DNA of 64,000 nucleotides from CAZUHB01 sp964620445. Lineage in GTDB: Bacteria > Planctomycetota > B15-G4 > CAYZWU01. Below are positions 18,548 through 26,924 of this stretch, one piece after another (within the stretch, counting starts at the first letter, position 1; every line of letters begins with the position of its first letter). The notes beneath the pieces are model-generated. The model was not told the origin of the DNA. It saw nothing but the letters and a program-made list of their open reading frames with translations, and ran no database searches. The stretch is taken from assembly GCA_964620445.1 (NCBI GenBank), contig CAZUHB010000005.1:90103-154102 (forward strand). The letters run 5' to 3'. The position numbers were made by a program, and so were the translations under genes.

Positions 18548-18582
18548 GGCGCGGTCCGGAAAAAGTTTCCGAGCCGCGCCCA
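18548..18582 (-). terminator. Hairpin after the double beta-helix gene
   Basis: Arms GGGCGCGGtcCGGAAA (18548-18563) and TTTCCGagCCGCGCCC (18567-18582) pair over 14 positions with one two-base mismatch and a three-base loop. It starts 23 bases past the stop of the minus-strand gene ending at 18605. The following U-tract is weak. Confidence 0.55.
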
Positions 18583-18604
18583 TTGCAAAACCCACTCACC
18601 TCGT

Positions 18605-21163
18605 TCATTCCGCTGTCAAGGTCAACAGGTTCGTCGCCCTGGTCTTGGGGTATCCGATCTTTCCGATGAGAACCTGGAAGTAGTGCGGCTCGCCCGGGAC
18701 CCAGGCCGTGGGGATCGTGACCGGAAGGATATAGACCCCCGTGGAGGGCATCGTTCCGAGCTGCCACTCGGCCCAGAGAGGAAGGGTCAGCCACAGCTCT
18801 CCGAAAGACAGGTTGAGGGGAGGATCCCGCAGGCCGCTCGTCGCCAGGAGCAGCTGGTTGGGAGCAAGGCCGGTAATTCTGGCCTCACCGGACGAACCGG
18901 GAATGAGGTTGCCCACGTAGTAGAGGTGAGCATGGAACTCATCGGCGCCCATGTCGACGACGTCATCTGCAATTCTGGGATCTCCTTCGAAATCTTCGGT
19001 CTCTGCAACAAGAGTGTTGTCACCGGCGTCCCGACAGGGCGAGGGCAAGGTTATGTGATAATCTCCATTTGTGGGTTCAACGAAGAGAGGATCTGCATCG
19101 ATGTTACCTGTCCCTGGCCAACCACCCTTCACATCGCAATAGGTGACAGAAACATTTCCGGAAGAGACGTAAATCTCCTGCCCGGAAGCGCCGTTATCCC
19201 ACAGGATTGTGTTGGAGACGGTTGCGGTGGAGCCGTCGCAATAGATCCCGTCACCGAAATCGCTGGCACTGTTTCTCGAAATCGTGTTGTTGGTTATGGT
19301 CAGGGTCGTGTTGCCTCCGTGGACACAAATTGCGCCGCCGCTCTCATGGGCATCGTTTTCAGAAATCGTATTGTTGGCAATGATCGCGGTGCAGCCGTTG
19401 GAACAGTAGATGCCACCACCGTCGCCATGGGCCGTGTTTTCCGAAATCGTGTTGTTGATGATGATCGGGGAGGAGTAGCTGTCGCAGTAGATCCCGCCGC
19501 CAATACCGCCGAACCAGGCGATATTGGCCGTGTTGTCCACGATCGTGTTGTTCGTGATCGTCGGCGCGCAGGAGCCGCCGCAGTAGATCCCGCCGCCTGG
19601 GCTGGTCAAACCGCCAGTCAGCGTGAATCCGTCTAGAATCGATTCCGAGGTTTCATAGTTCGCGAAAGTCACCGGACGCACTCCCGTGGGGGCATCGATG
19701 GTGGTAACCGCCGCTCCTTGCTCACTCTCGACCGTAATTGCTTTGCCAAGAAAGTCGATGTTTTCCTGGTAGATTCCGGGCCTGACAATAACGGTATCAC
19801 CATTTGCGGCATGCTCTATGGCGGTTTGGATGGAGTAATAGTCATCGGGGACATAGATCGTAATATCTAACTTTGGATAGTGATAGCCCATATCGACAAC
19901 ACCATCGTCCTGGACACGGTCTGTACGCGTTGTGCCGGTGATCATTGCGCACAATGGGTCTCCAGCATCCAGGCACGGGCTGTCAGTTGCTTGACCTGCC
20001 GACAACTGGCTGAGGTAAAAAGGCCCATCGGGTCCTGAAAGGAAAAGAGGATCGGCGTCGATCATGGCGGCGCCCCAGTTGAGGGTGCAGCCCGTGTCCA
20101 CGAATACCGACGCGAGGCCTCCTTTCACATCGGAGTAGCTGATCGTCAAGGTCGAAGGGTTGTATGATGTGCCCACGCAGATCTCCGGTCCGTTCGTGCC
20201 GCTGTTATCCCAGAGAATCGTGTTCGCAACGGTCAGGGTTGAGTCGCTGCAGTAGATTCCACCTCCTTCGAAACTGCTGTTGCCGGTGATCGTGTTGTTC
20301 ACGAGGGCCGCCGGAGAATCGGCGCAATGGATCCCACCGCCCCGGGAGCTGCCTGAATTCCCTTCGATGAGGTTATTCGTGATGTCGACGGTCGCCGGAG
20401 CATAGTAAATGTAGATTCCACCGCCGTTGCTGCCGGCGCTGCCGATGTTTCCTGAGATCCTGTTGCTCGTGATCGTCGGGGACGAATTCCGGCAGGCGAT
20501 GCCGCCGCCGCTTCCGCCGTGCATGGTGCTGTTTCCCGAAATGGTATTGCCGACGATCAACGGCTCGGCGTTGGACTCGCAGTAAATACCGCCGCCCTGT
20601 CCGTCCACGGTGACGTTATCCGATATGGTATTGTCCTGGATGATCGCCGCCGAGGAGCCGGAACAGTAGATTCCACCTCCTCCAGTTTGGGCTGAATTAC
20701 TCGTGATGATGTTGTCGACGATGGTCGGGGCGACGGAGCCTGAATAGGATATCCCGCCGCCACTGTACCTGGCATAGTTTTCCCTGATGATATTGTTCCT
20801 GATCGTCACGGAAGAGCTGGAGCACTTGATTCCGCCGCGAAAACCGTTCGTGATCGTGAATCCCTCGATCTTCAAGTTCGAGCCTGTCGTGTTGCTGACG
20901 GTCACGGTCGGATTACCGTAATAGGATCCTCGGCCCTCGATCGTGGTGGTGTTCGGTCCCTGCTCGCTCACCAGCGCGATATCCTTGCCGTACATCGAAA
21001 TGTCTTCACCGTACGTCCCCGATCTCACGATGATCGTGTCGCCGCCCACCGAGGCGTCGATCGCATCCTGAATCGTGGCATAGTCGTCGGGAACATAGAT
21101 GGTGGCACCAAACAGGGCAGTGGTCAGAACCAGGACTCCCAATAAAAAAAGTGCTGTTTTCAT
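18605..21163 (-). CDS. Secreted double right-handed beta-helix protein
   Basis: An 852-residue exported protein (signal MKTALFLLGVLVLTTALFG). Two parallel beta-helix domains each start with a similar block (TIYVPDDYATIQDAI near 20; TIYVPDDYYSIQTAIEH near 435) and continue as rungs such as NNTISEN and GGGIYC, the pattern of polysaccharide lyases and surface adhesins. A final ~105-residue domain (HLYYVGNLIPGS to the end) closely resembles the C-terminus of the protein at 49970-51313. No catalytic residues could be assigned. Likely cell-surface or extracellular; a hairpin follows the gene, so it is probably monocistronic. Confidence 0.85.
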   Translation of the reverse strand: MKTALFLLGVLVLTTALFGATIYVPDDYATIQDAIDASVGGDTIIVRSGTYGEDISMYGKDIALVSEQGPNTTTIEGRGSYYGNPTVTVSNTTGSNLKIEGFTITNGFRGGIKCSSSSVTIRNNIIRENYARYSGGGISYSGSVAPTIVDNIITSNSAQTGGGGIYCSGSSAAIIQDNTISDNVTVDGQGGGIYCESNAEPLIVGNTISGNSTMHGGSGGGIACRNSSPTITSNRISGNIGSAGSNGGGIYIYYAPATVDITNNLIEGNSGSSRGGGIHCADSPAALVNNTITGNSSFEGGGIYCSDSTLTVANTILWDNSGTNGPEICVGTSYNPSTLTISYSDVKGGLASVFVDTGCTLNWGAAMIDADPLFLSGPDGPFYLSQLSAGQATDSPCLDAGDPLCAMITGTTRTDRVQDDGVVDMGYHYPKLDITIYVPDDYYSIQTAIEHAANGDTVIVRPGIYQENIDFLGKAITVESEQGAAVTTIDAPTGVRPVTFANYETSESILDGFTLTGGLTSPGGGIYCGGSCAPTITNNTIVDNTANIAWFGGIGGGIYCDSYSSPIIINNTISENTAHGDGGGIYCSNGCTAIIANNTISENDAHESGGAICVHGGNTTLTITNNTISRNSASDFGDGIYCDGSTATVSNTILWDNGASGQEIYVSSGNVSVTYCDVKGGWPGTGNIDADPLFVEPTNGDYHITLPSPCRDAGDNTLVAETEDFEGDPRIADDVVDMGADEFHAHLYYVGNLIPGSSGEARITGLAPNQLLLATSGLRDPPLNLSFGELWLTLPLWAEWQLGTMPSTGVYILPVTIPTAWVPGEPHYFQVLIGKIGYPKTRATNLLTLTAE

Positions 21164-21442
21164 GGTAGAAATTCCTCTCTCCGATTTTGTGTTGTGCCCA
21201 TCGAAACAGATTCACAGTTCGTCGTTGTAGTAAGGAAAAGCAAAGGACCTGAAGTAGAACACCGTGGGGGGTTTTTTTTAAAAAAAGGATGCGGGGGACC
21301 TGATTCAGGCGGCCGAGGGCCGGCCGGCAGGTTTCTACAACACCTTGTCCATCTTCACGTTGCGCGATTCCCGAATCTTGCCGGTCAGTCGATAGGGTTC
21401 CCGATCGTGGCGTCCGCGGGCGGCGGTCGTCGAAAGGCCGGG
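21164..21442. other. Intergenic region with homopolymer block
   Basis: Holds an unusual G6-T8-A7 tract at about 21264-21287, a place where sequencing or assembly error is likely. On the minus strand the frame of the gene ending at 21443 stays open for a further 34 codons after its TAG, ending in IRESRNVKMDKVL. No separate gene was accepted. Confidence 0.4.
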
Positions 21443-23182
21443 CTAGCGGCGGATGACGATCGGCTGCGCGTCATTTTCCGGCAGGACCATGATCGCGCTG
21501 GCCAGCATCGCCCGATATCCCGAACCCACGCGGGAGATGACCTCCAGTTCGACCGGTGTCTCCACCCTGGGGATGAGCGGAAACCTGAAGGCGCCGTCAG
21601 GACCGACGGTCGTTCGGACCGATGATTTTTCGAACGCCTCGCCCGGTTGAAAAACCGCCTTCACCTCGAGCGGTGTCGACACACCGGCTATTTCTACACG
21701 GCCCTCGAGCGATCCTCTCGGAGCCGCATGGAGGTCGAGCACGACCGGCAGGGCCGGGGCGCCGCTGCCTTCGGCGATCGTCACGGCAAGGTCTTCGCGC
21801 CGATCGATCAGCAGGGGGCCCGTGTTGGCGATCGGACGCCTGTCGCGCCGCAGCACATAGCGTCCCTCGGGCAGGCCGGTAATGACGAAGGCGCCGTCGT
21901 CGCCGCACACGGCCTCGGCGCGGGCGCAGGTGTTCGAGAGGCTGCCGATGCGTGGTGCGTCGGTCAGATCCCAGAGCTGGACGCGTGCCCGCACGATCGG
22001 CCGGCCCGCCTGGTCCACGACGAGGCCCTCGATGCGTCCCATGCCCGCGGCGCCGGCAAAGACCGCGTCGATCACCTGCTCTTCGGGCGTCGGCCGAACG
22101 GCGAGCCGCAGCGGATCAGGCCGCGCCATGCCGTCGGGCACCCCCCAGAAGTAGGCCGTGTATTCGCCGGGAAAGAGGGTTTTGGCCGTCGTGTTCCCGC
22201 CCGTCTTGAGGGGAAAGGCATAGACCCGGGGCTCGCCCAACCGGGGTACGTCCCCGCCGCCCGCCGCCTCCCGCAGGAAGACCGTCCCCCCCTCGGAGAA
22301 CTCCTCCGGCCCGGAAAGCGAAACCCTGAGGGAAACCTTGACCGGCTCGGCGAGTGTGAGATCGTGGCGCACGATCTCGTCGCCCGCGTCGACCCTCACC
22401 GCGGGCCACCGTTCGGCGCTCCGCTCCGGCGCCCTCGATTCGCGCCAGGGAAGAAGGATCTTGCCCGTCTGAGCCCCCCTCTCGACGAGGAAACGGTAGG
22501 TGCCCGGCGCCACGCCGTCGATGGAGTAGAAACCGGCACCGTCGGTCATGGCCCGTCGCAGGTGCTTGCCGGCCATGTTGCACAGCGCCACGCCGACGTC
22601 GAGAGGTCTGCCGAGGGTGGTGGTGATCGTGCCGCAGATCGTGCTTCGAGGCCGCACGAAGCGGATGTGGTGAACGAGTTCTTCGCCCTCGGCCAGGCTG
22701 ACCGTCTCCGGCTCGAACCAGAGGTCGTGACTCCGGCTCTGGGTGGCCAGGTGGGCCGAGATCCTGTAATCGCCGGCCGGGAGTTCAAGCTGAAAGGAGC
22801 CGCCGACGTCGGTTTCGATCACGCCGCGGAGTTTGAATCGCTCCGCGCCGCCGGCGCCCGGGGCGACCTCGCTCTGCTCGACGGCGACGATAACCGATTC
22901 CATGGCCGATCCGTCCGGATCGTACGCAATCCCTCGAAGGATCGTTCTCGTTTCGCTGTCCGCCCAGAGGGGCGGAACCAGAACGCGCTCCGACGAGGCC
23001 GGATCGAGATCGCCTTCCCTTTCGGTGATCGGATCGGACCGGACGCTCTCCGCGGCCTGGTGAGCCGTCCTGTCGCCCGCGGTCGCCGAGCCCAGATCCT
23101 CTCCGTCCCGAAGGAGCAATATGGCTGCCGCAACGAGTGCGACCAGACCGATGGCAAGCAGAGCGGCATGGGAATACTTCAT
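21443..23182 (-). CDS. Membrane-anchored protein with carboxypeptidase-regulatory-like domains
   Basis: A 579-residue protein with an N-terminal transmembrane anchor (HAALLAIGLVALVAAAILLL) and an extracytoplasmic region of several repeated beta-sandwich units. The repeats have the signature of carboxypeptidase-regulatory/prealbumin-like domains: GRPLDVGVALCNMAG then GFYSIDGVAPGTYRF; GRPIVRARVQLWD then GAFVITGLPEGRYVL; GSLEGRVEIAG then GAFRFPLIPRVETP. These usually mediate binding or adhesion. ATG at 23182 is preferred over 23191 because GGAAAG lies at proper distance only for the former. A strong hairpin separates it from the gene upstream. Confidence 0.78.
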   Translation of the reverse strand: MKYSHAALLAIGLVALVAAAILLLRDGEDLGSATAGDRTAHQAAESVRSDPITEREGDLDPASSERVLVPPLWADSETRTILRGIAYDPDGSAMESVIVAVEQSEVAPGAGGAERFKLRGVIETDVGGSFQLELPAGDYRISAHLATQSRSHDLWFEPETVSLAEGEELVHHIRFVRPRSTICGTITTTLGRPLDVGVALCNMAGKHLRRAMTDGAGFYSIDGVAPGTYRFLVERGAQTGKILLPWRESRAPERSAERWPAVRVDAGDEIVRHDLTLAEPVKVSLRVSLSGPEEFSEGGTVFLREAAGGGDVPRLGEPRVYAFPLKTGGNTTAKTLFPGEYTAYFWGVPDGMARPDPLRLAVRPTPEEQVIDAVFAGAAGMGRIEGLVVDQAGRPIVRARVQLWDLTDAPRIGSLSNTCARAEAVCGDDGAFVITGLPEGRYVLRRDRRPIANTGPLLIDRREDLAVTIAEGSGAPALPVVLDLHAAPRGSLEGRVEIAGVSTPLEVKAVFQPGEAFEKSSVRTTVGPDGAFRFPLIPRVETPVELEVISRVGSGYRAMLASAIMVLPENDAQPIVIRR

Positions 23183-23206
23183 GAAACTCATCTTTCCATG
23201 ACAAGA

Positions 23207-23241
23207 CCGCCGCCCCCCGGGTTGGATCCGGGAGGCGGCGG
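23207..23241 (-). terminator. GC-rich hairpin between two secreted-protein genes
   Basis: Arms CCGCCGCCCCCCGG (23207-23220) and CCGGGAGGCGGCGG (23228-23241) form a 14-bp stem with a 7-base loop; the single non-Watson-Crick pair becomes G-U in the minus-strand RNA. It starts 34 bases after the stop of the gene ending at 23275. The U-tract after it is poor, so termination may be Rho-assisted. Confidence 0.6.
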
Positions 23242-23274
23242 ATGAACGCTGAATCAGATCACGAACCGCTCGAA

Positions 23275-24897
23275 CTAGAACATGCGGCCGTTGTAGAAGA
23301 TGCCGTAGTAGGCGCCGTTCCGGTAGTCGCGGTAGGCCGTGTGCAGGCCGTTGCTCTGCGCCCAGATGGCCGTGTAGCCGACACCCGGATCGGCAGCGCC
23401 CGAATCGACCCTCTCCGAGTAGACGAAGGTGAATCCGCCGTTTGTCGAGTAGGAGCAATAGAAGCTGTCGTAGTAGTTGACGGGATCGTCCCGTTCATCG
23501 TTCCAGCAGCACCAGACGTAGGGCCAGCTCGCCTCGACGACGTTGTAGGAGCTGTCGACCGTTCCGGGCGTGGTTCCCTGGTCCATCCGGACCGGGCCGC
23601 TCCAGGAACCGGTCTTGCCGCCGTTGATCGAGGCCTGCAGGTAGACGTCGTCGATGTAGGGCGACACGTGCTCGGGGAGATCGTCCTTCTGGTCTTCCCA
23701 GACCACGTACACGCCGTTCTGGGAGCCGGCGACTTCCGGATAACCGCACCAGACAGAGCCTGGTGTGGCGTGGTGGGTGTTCATCCACTGATCGGCCGAT
23801 CCCCAGGTGAGGCCGCCGTCGTGGGAATAGTTGAAGTAGATGTCGAGCTCGAAATCATCCTGCTCGTTCCGATAGTCGCGCCAGACGCAGTAGACCTTGG
23901 TGCCGCCGACGTTCGGATTCTGCTGATGGCCCGCGTGGTTCTGGTTTCCGCCCAAATTCTTTCCAGCATAGAAGGGAGGAATCCCGATCGAGAGGGGCGG
24001 ATTGATGCCGCCGCCGCCACCCGTCGAGGCAGGGACGGCCGTCATCGTGAGGTAGATCGAGGCGCCCGGGTTCGGGATATCGGTGTCGACACGGCGCACC
24101 GTGCTCGAGGTCCAGGTCACACCGCCGTCGGTGGAGGAGTTCATGTAGATATCAGGAATCCCGTTGCGGCTGTCCTGCCAGGCCACGAAAACATTGTCGC
24201 CTTCGCAGGCCATCGACGGATAGGTGTGGCCGTAAAGGAAACCGTTGGGATCGACCGACTGCGGCGCGGTCCAGCTCCCGGCGACACCGTAAGAGGCCGA
24301 CATGGAGAAGTAGACCTCGTCGGCGTTGCGCTTGTCTTCCCAGGAGACGTAGACATTGCTTCCCGACGCACCGATCGCGACGTAGCCCGCGAAAATGTCG
24401 TTGGCCGCGGCACCCACGTCGATGCGCTGGTCTTCTTCCCACGTGATGCCGTTGTCGATCGAACGGTTGAAGTAGACGTTGGCCTGCGAACCCCCGACCG
24501 GGTCCGGATCGTGTCGATGGTCTTCCCACACCGCGTAGACGCAGTTCTCCGAGGAGGCGATCGCGGGATAGACCGATTTGCTCGCGCCCTGAACCTTGGG
24601 ATCGACGCTGTTGCCCAGGTCGACACGCTGATCGGACGAGGCCCAGGTCACACCGTAGTCGTGGGAGTAGGTGAAATAGATCGCACCGCAATCGTAGGTA
24701 CCCGGCGCGCGGTGATCGCGCCAGAGGCAGTAGACATTGTTGTCGTTCGAGCAAAGGCCCGTGTTCAGCTTGTAGATCCCGTCGCCGCCCGTGTCGATCC
24801 GGGTGTCGGCGGTCCACTGAGCCTGTGCGGTCGTGCCGAGCACTACCACAACGGCCAGCGTCACCAATGAAATGAACACGCTTTTCTTTCCGATCAT
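23275..24897 (-). CDS. Secreted Asp-box (BNR/sialidase-like) propeller protein
   Basis: A 540-residue exported protein (signal MIGKKSVFISLVTLAVVVV to TTAQA-Q). It is built of repeats with a conserved couplet: an exposed-strand motif like VYCVWRDYRN or VFVAWQDSRN, then an Asp-box such as SHDYGVTW, SIDNGITW, STDGGVTW, SHDGGLTW. At least six such repeats are visible, fitting a sialidase-fold beta-propeller. The arginine triad of true sialidases was not identified, so enzymatic activity is doubtful and carbohydrate binding is as likely. GAGGAGGAAAAC precedes the start at 24897. Confidence 0.82.
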   Translation of the reverse strand: MIGKKSVFISLVTLAVVVVLGTTAQAQWTADTRIDTGGDGIYKLNTGLCSNDNNVYCLWRDHRAPGTYDCGAIYFTYSHDYGVTWASSDQRVDLGNSVDPKVQGASKSVYPAIASSENCVYAVWEDHRHDPDPVGGSQANVYFNRSIDNGITWEEDQRIDVGAAANDIFAGYVAIGASGSNVYVSWEDKRNADEVYFSMSASYGVAGSWTAPQSVDPNGFLYGHTYPSMACEGDNVFVAWQDSRNGIPDIYMNSSTDGGVTWTSSTVRRVDTDIPNPGASIYLTMTAVPASTGGGGGINPPLSIGIPPFYAGKNLGGNQNHAGHQQNPNVGGTKVYCVWRDYRNEQDDFELDIYFNYSHDGGLTWGSADQWMNTHHATPGSVWCGYPEVAGSQNGVYVVWEDQKDDLPEHVSPYIDDVYLQASINGGKTGSWSGPVRMDQGTTPGTVDSSYNVVEASWPYVWCCWNDERDDPVNYYDSFYCSYSTNGGFTFVYSERVDSGAADPGVGYTAIWAQSNGLHTAYRDYRNGAYYGIFYNGRMF

Positions 24898-24989
24898 GTT
24901 TTCCTCCTCACTTCTCTAAAACGAAAGAGTGTCTGTTGCGGGAATTGACTCCAATACGACTTCCCTACAAATCCGAACATTTCGAAGCG

Positions 24990-25010
24990 AGACGCCCGTG
25001 AGCGGCGTCT
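24990..25010 (-). terminator. Small hairpin after the MBL/lamin-tail gene
   Basis: Perfect 7-bp arms AGACGCC and GGCGTCT with a 7-base loop, 28 bases downstream of the stop of the minus-strand gene ending at 25038. No strong U-tract. Confidence 0.4.
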
Positions 25011-25037
25011 TCTGATCATGTCAGGCCGCACCCCGAT

Positions 25038-26867
25038 TCATTCGATCACCAGGTGAACGGCTGTGTCCTGTGCGTCGAGCACGATCGGTCCCGGTTCGAA
25101 GGCGACGAGGGCCGCGTAGAAATGCATGCCTGTCAGGGAAGGATTGGCGGGGATGTCGATCGCCGCCGCGCCCTTCCCGTTCTCGTCGAGATCGTCGAAA
25201 AGACCGGGATCGTTCTTTGCATACTTAAAAAGCCAGTCATAGTTCAGGGGGATATGGACCCCGTTGAAATTGAAGCCCGGCGAACCGCCGACGGCGAGCC
25301 CGGCGAATCCCCTCTTCAGCCCGTGCGAGTAGGCATGAAGGGTGAAGTTCAGAGTGGCGCCCGGATAGGGAACGCTCCTCGGGACGAGACGGGGTTCGAA
25401 CTCGGTATCGTCGACGCTGTTCGCCGCCCGGGGTGTTCCGTAGTCGCCGCTGCCGAACTGCGTCAACGCGACGGCGAAATTCGATCCCTGGGACGGGCCG
25501 AGAATATCGATCCGCTCCACCGAACTTCCCGTCGGATCGGGATAGGTGGCGCCCCCGTCGTACCAGACGCTGTCCACCCCGGTCGCCCCGAGGGAGAGGA
25601 CGATCTCATCGACCCCGTTGTCGAGTTCGAAGGCGAGATCGGGCCAGACCGCGCTCGGCGTGTGTCCGCCGTTCGCGTCGGGGTGGCCGTGGTTGCCGAA
25701 GAGGAGGCGCTCCCCGGCGGGGACGAGCAGATTCGCCGCGAACTGAAAGCTGTCGCTCCCGTTGTCGGCGACGGTCAATCCACGCAGGGAGAGGTCTTCG
25801 GTCGTGGGATTGAAGATCTCCACGTACTCGCCGGCGGTGTCGTCCACGGCGTCCGGATCGTGCATGTACTCGGCGATCACCAGATCGCCCGCACCGGGCT
25901 CCGCGGCCGCGGTCTCGTCGACGAGCAGTTCGAGAAACTCGTTGCCGCTCTCGAGGACGGTGTACGTCGATCCGTCGGTGCGGATCTCGATGGTGCCCTC
26001 CATGTCCACGCCGCCGACGCTCCCGGCGCCGTTCGTCGTCTGCAGAATGGGGATGGACGCGGAGGGGCTGTTCAGATTCGAAAGCGTCGCCGCTGTGGGA
26101 TGGCCGTAGCCGTTGTTCCTGCCCGCCGAGATGATGGCCATATCGGGTGTGATGGCCTGGACGAAGGCGAGTTGCGACGATGTCGACGAACCGTGGTGGC
26201 TCACCCGGTGGACGTCGAGATCTCCCACGATGGCGCCCACGGGAAGCTCCACGTCGGGAGTGCTGTAGCCGCCTCCGGTGAGATCGCCCATGGTGAGATA
26301 GTCGAAGTCGCCGTACTCGATGAGCAGACCGATCGACGCGGAGTTCTCGAACTGGGAACTGCCGAGGATATCGACGAAGCCTCCACCCTGCAGCTCGCCG
26401 TTGACCACGACGCACGTCGCGGTTGCGCCGCCGCCAAGGGCGATCACGTCGCCCGGATCGATGGTGAAGCGCACGGCGCTCACGGCAGCCGCGTAGTCCT
26501 GGTACGCGTAAGTGCTGGGCGTTCCCCCCCACGTCCCGCGGTCGTAGGCCACGCCGGGCAGATAGCCCTCGGCGACCACCTCGTCGAGCCCGCCGACATG
26601 ATCGGCATGGTAATGGCTCGCCACCATGAAATCGAGCGAGCCGATACCGAGGGAGACGAGCAGATCCTTGACCTCGTCGCGGCCGCAGCCCGTGTTCCCC
26701 CCGTCGATGAGCAGCGTGGTGCCGTCGGGACCCACGACGAGCGTCGCGTCTCCCTGCCCCACGTCGATACAGTAGATGGTCAACTCATCGGACGCCCCGG
26801 CCGCGCAGGCGAACAGAGCGACGAGAAGGGGAACAGAAAAAATCACGTTCAAAAATGGTCGGCTCAT
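25038..26867 (-). CDS. Secreted ComEC-like metallo-beta-lactamase with lamin-tail domain
   Basis: A 609-residue exported protein. After a signal peptide (LFAC at 18-21 could be a poor lipobox), residues about 30-300 are a metallo-beta-lactamase fold of the ComEC/Rec2 extracellular type: CIDVGQGDATLV, LLIDGG, SHYHADHVGG (His 85, His 87, Asp 89, His 90), MGDLTGGG and RVSHHGSSTSSQ, with no membrane channel domain. Residues about 330-450 form a lamin-tail domain (EYVEIFNPTTEDLSLRGL). A further beta-domain closes the C-terminus (HFYAALVAFEPG), of a style also seen in neighbours. Likely a surface hydrolase or nuclease; substrate unknown. Confidence 0.82.
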   Translation of the reverse strand: MSRPFLNVIFSVPLLVALFACAAGASDELTIYCIDVGQGDATLVVGPDGTTLLIDGGNTGCGRDEVKDLLVSLGIGSLDFMVASHYHADHVGGLDEVVAEGYLPGVAYDRGTWGGTPSTYAYQDYAAAVSAVRFTIDPGDVIALGGGATATCVVVNGELQGGGFVDILGSSQFENSASIGLLIEYGDFDYLTMGDLTGGGYSTPDVELPVGAIVGDLDVHRVSHHGSSTSSQLAFVQAITPDMAIISAGRNNGYGHPTAATLSNLNSPSASIPILQTTNGAGSVGGVDMEGTIEIRTDGSTYTVLESGNEFLELLVDETAAAEPGAGDLVIAEYMHDPDAVDDTAGEYVEIFNPTTEDLSLRGLTVADNGSDSFQFAANLLVPAGERLLFGNHGHPDANGGHTPSAVWPDLAFELDNGVDEIVLSLGATGVDSVWYDGGATYPDPTGSSVERIDILGPSQGSNFAVALTQFGSGDYGTPRAANSVDDTEFEPRLVPRSVPYPGATLNFTLHAYSHGLKRGFAGLAVGGSPGFNFNGVHIPLNYDWLFKYAKNDPGLFDDLDENGKGAAAIDIPANPSLTGMHFYAALVAFEPGPIVLDAQDTAVHLVIE

Positions 26868-26924
26868 TTGTTTCTTTCGGCACCAGTAGATCGGGCCGTC
26901 GAATCCGGCTGGTTTCCGTCAAGG

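Noticed and set aside
18605..21163. Repeated GGGIYC and NNTIS blocks considered as DNA repeats or CRISPR-like array
   Set aside because: They are protein-level rungs of a beta-helix with variable DNA and no constant spacer length.
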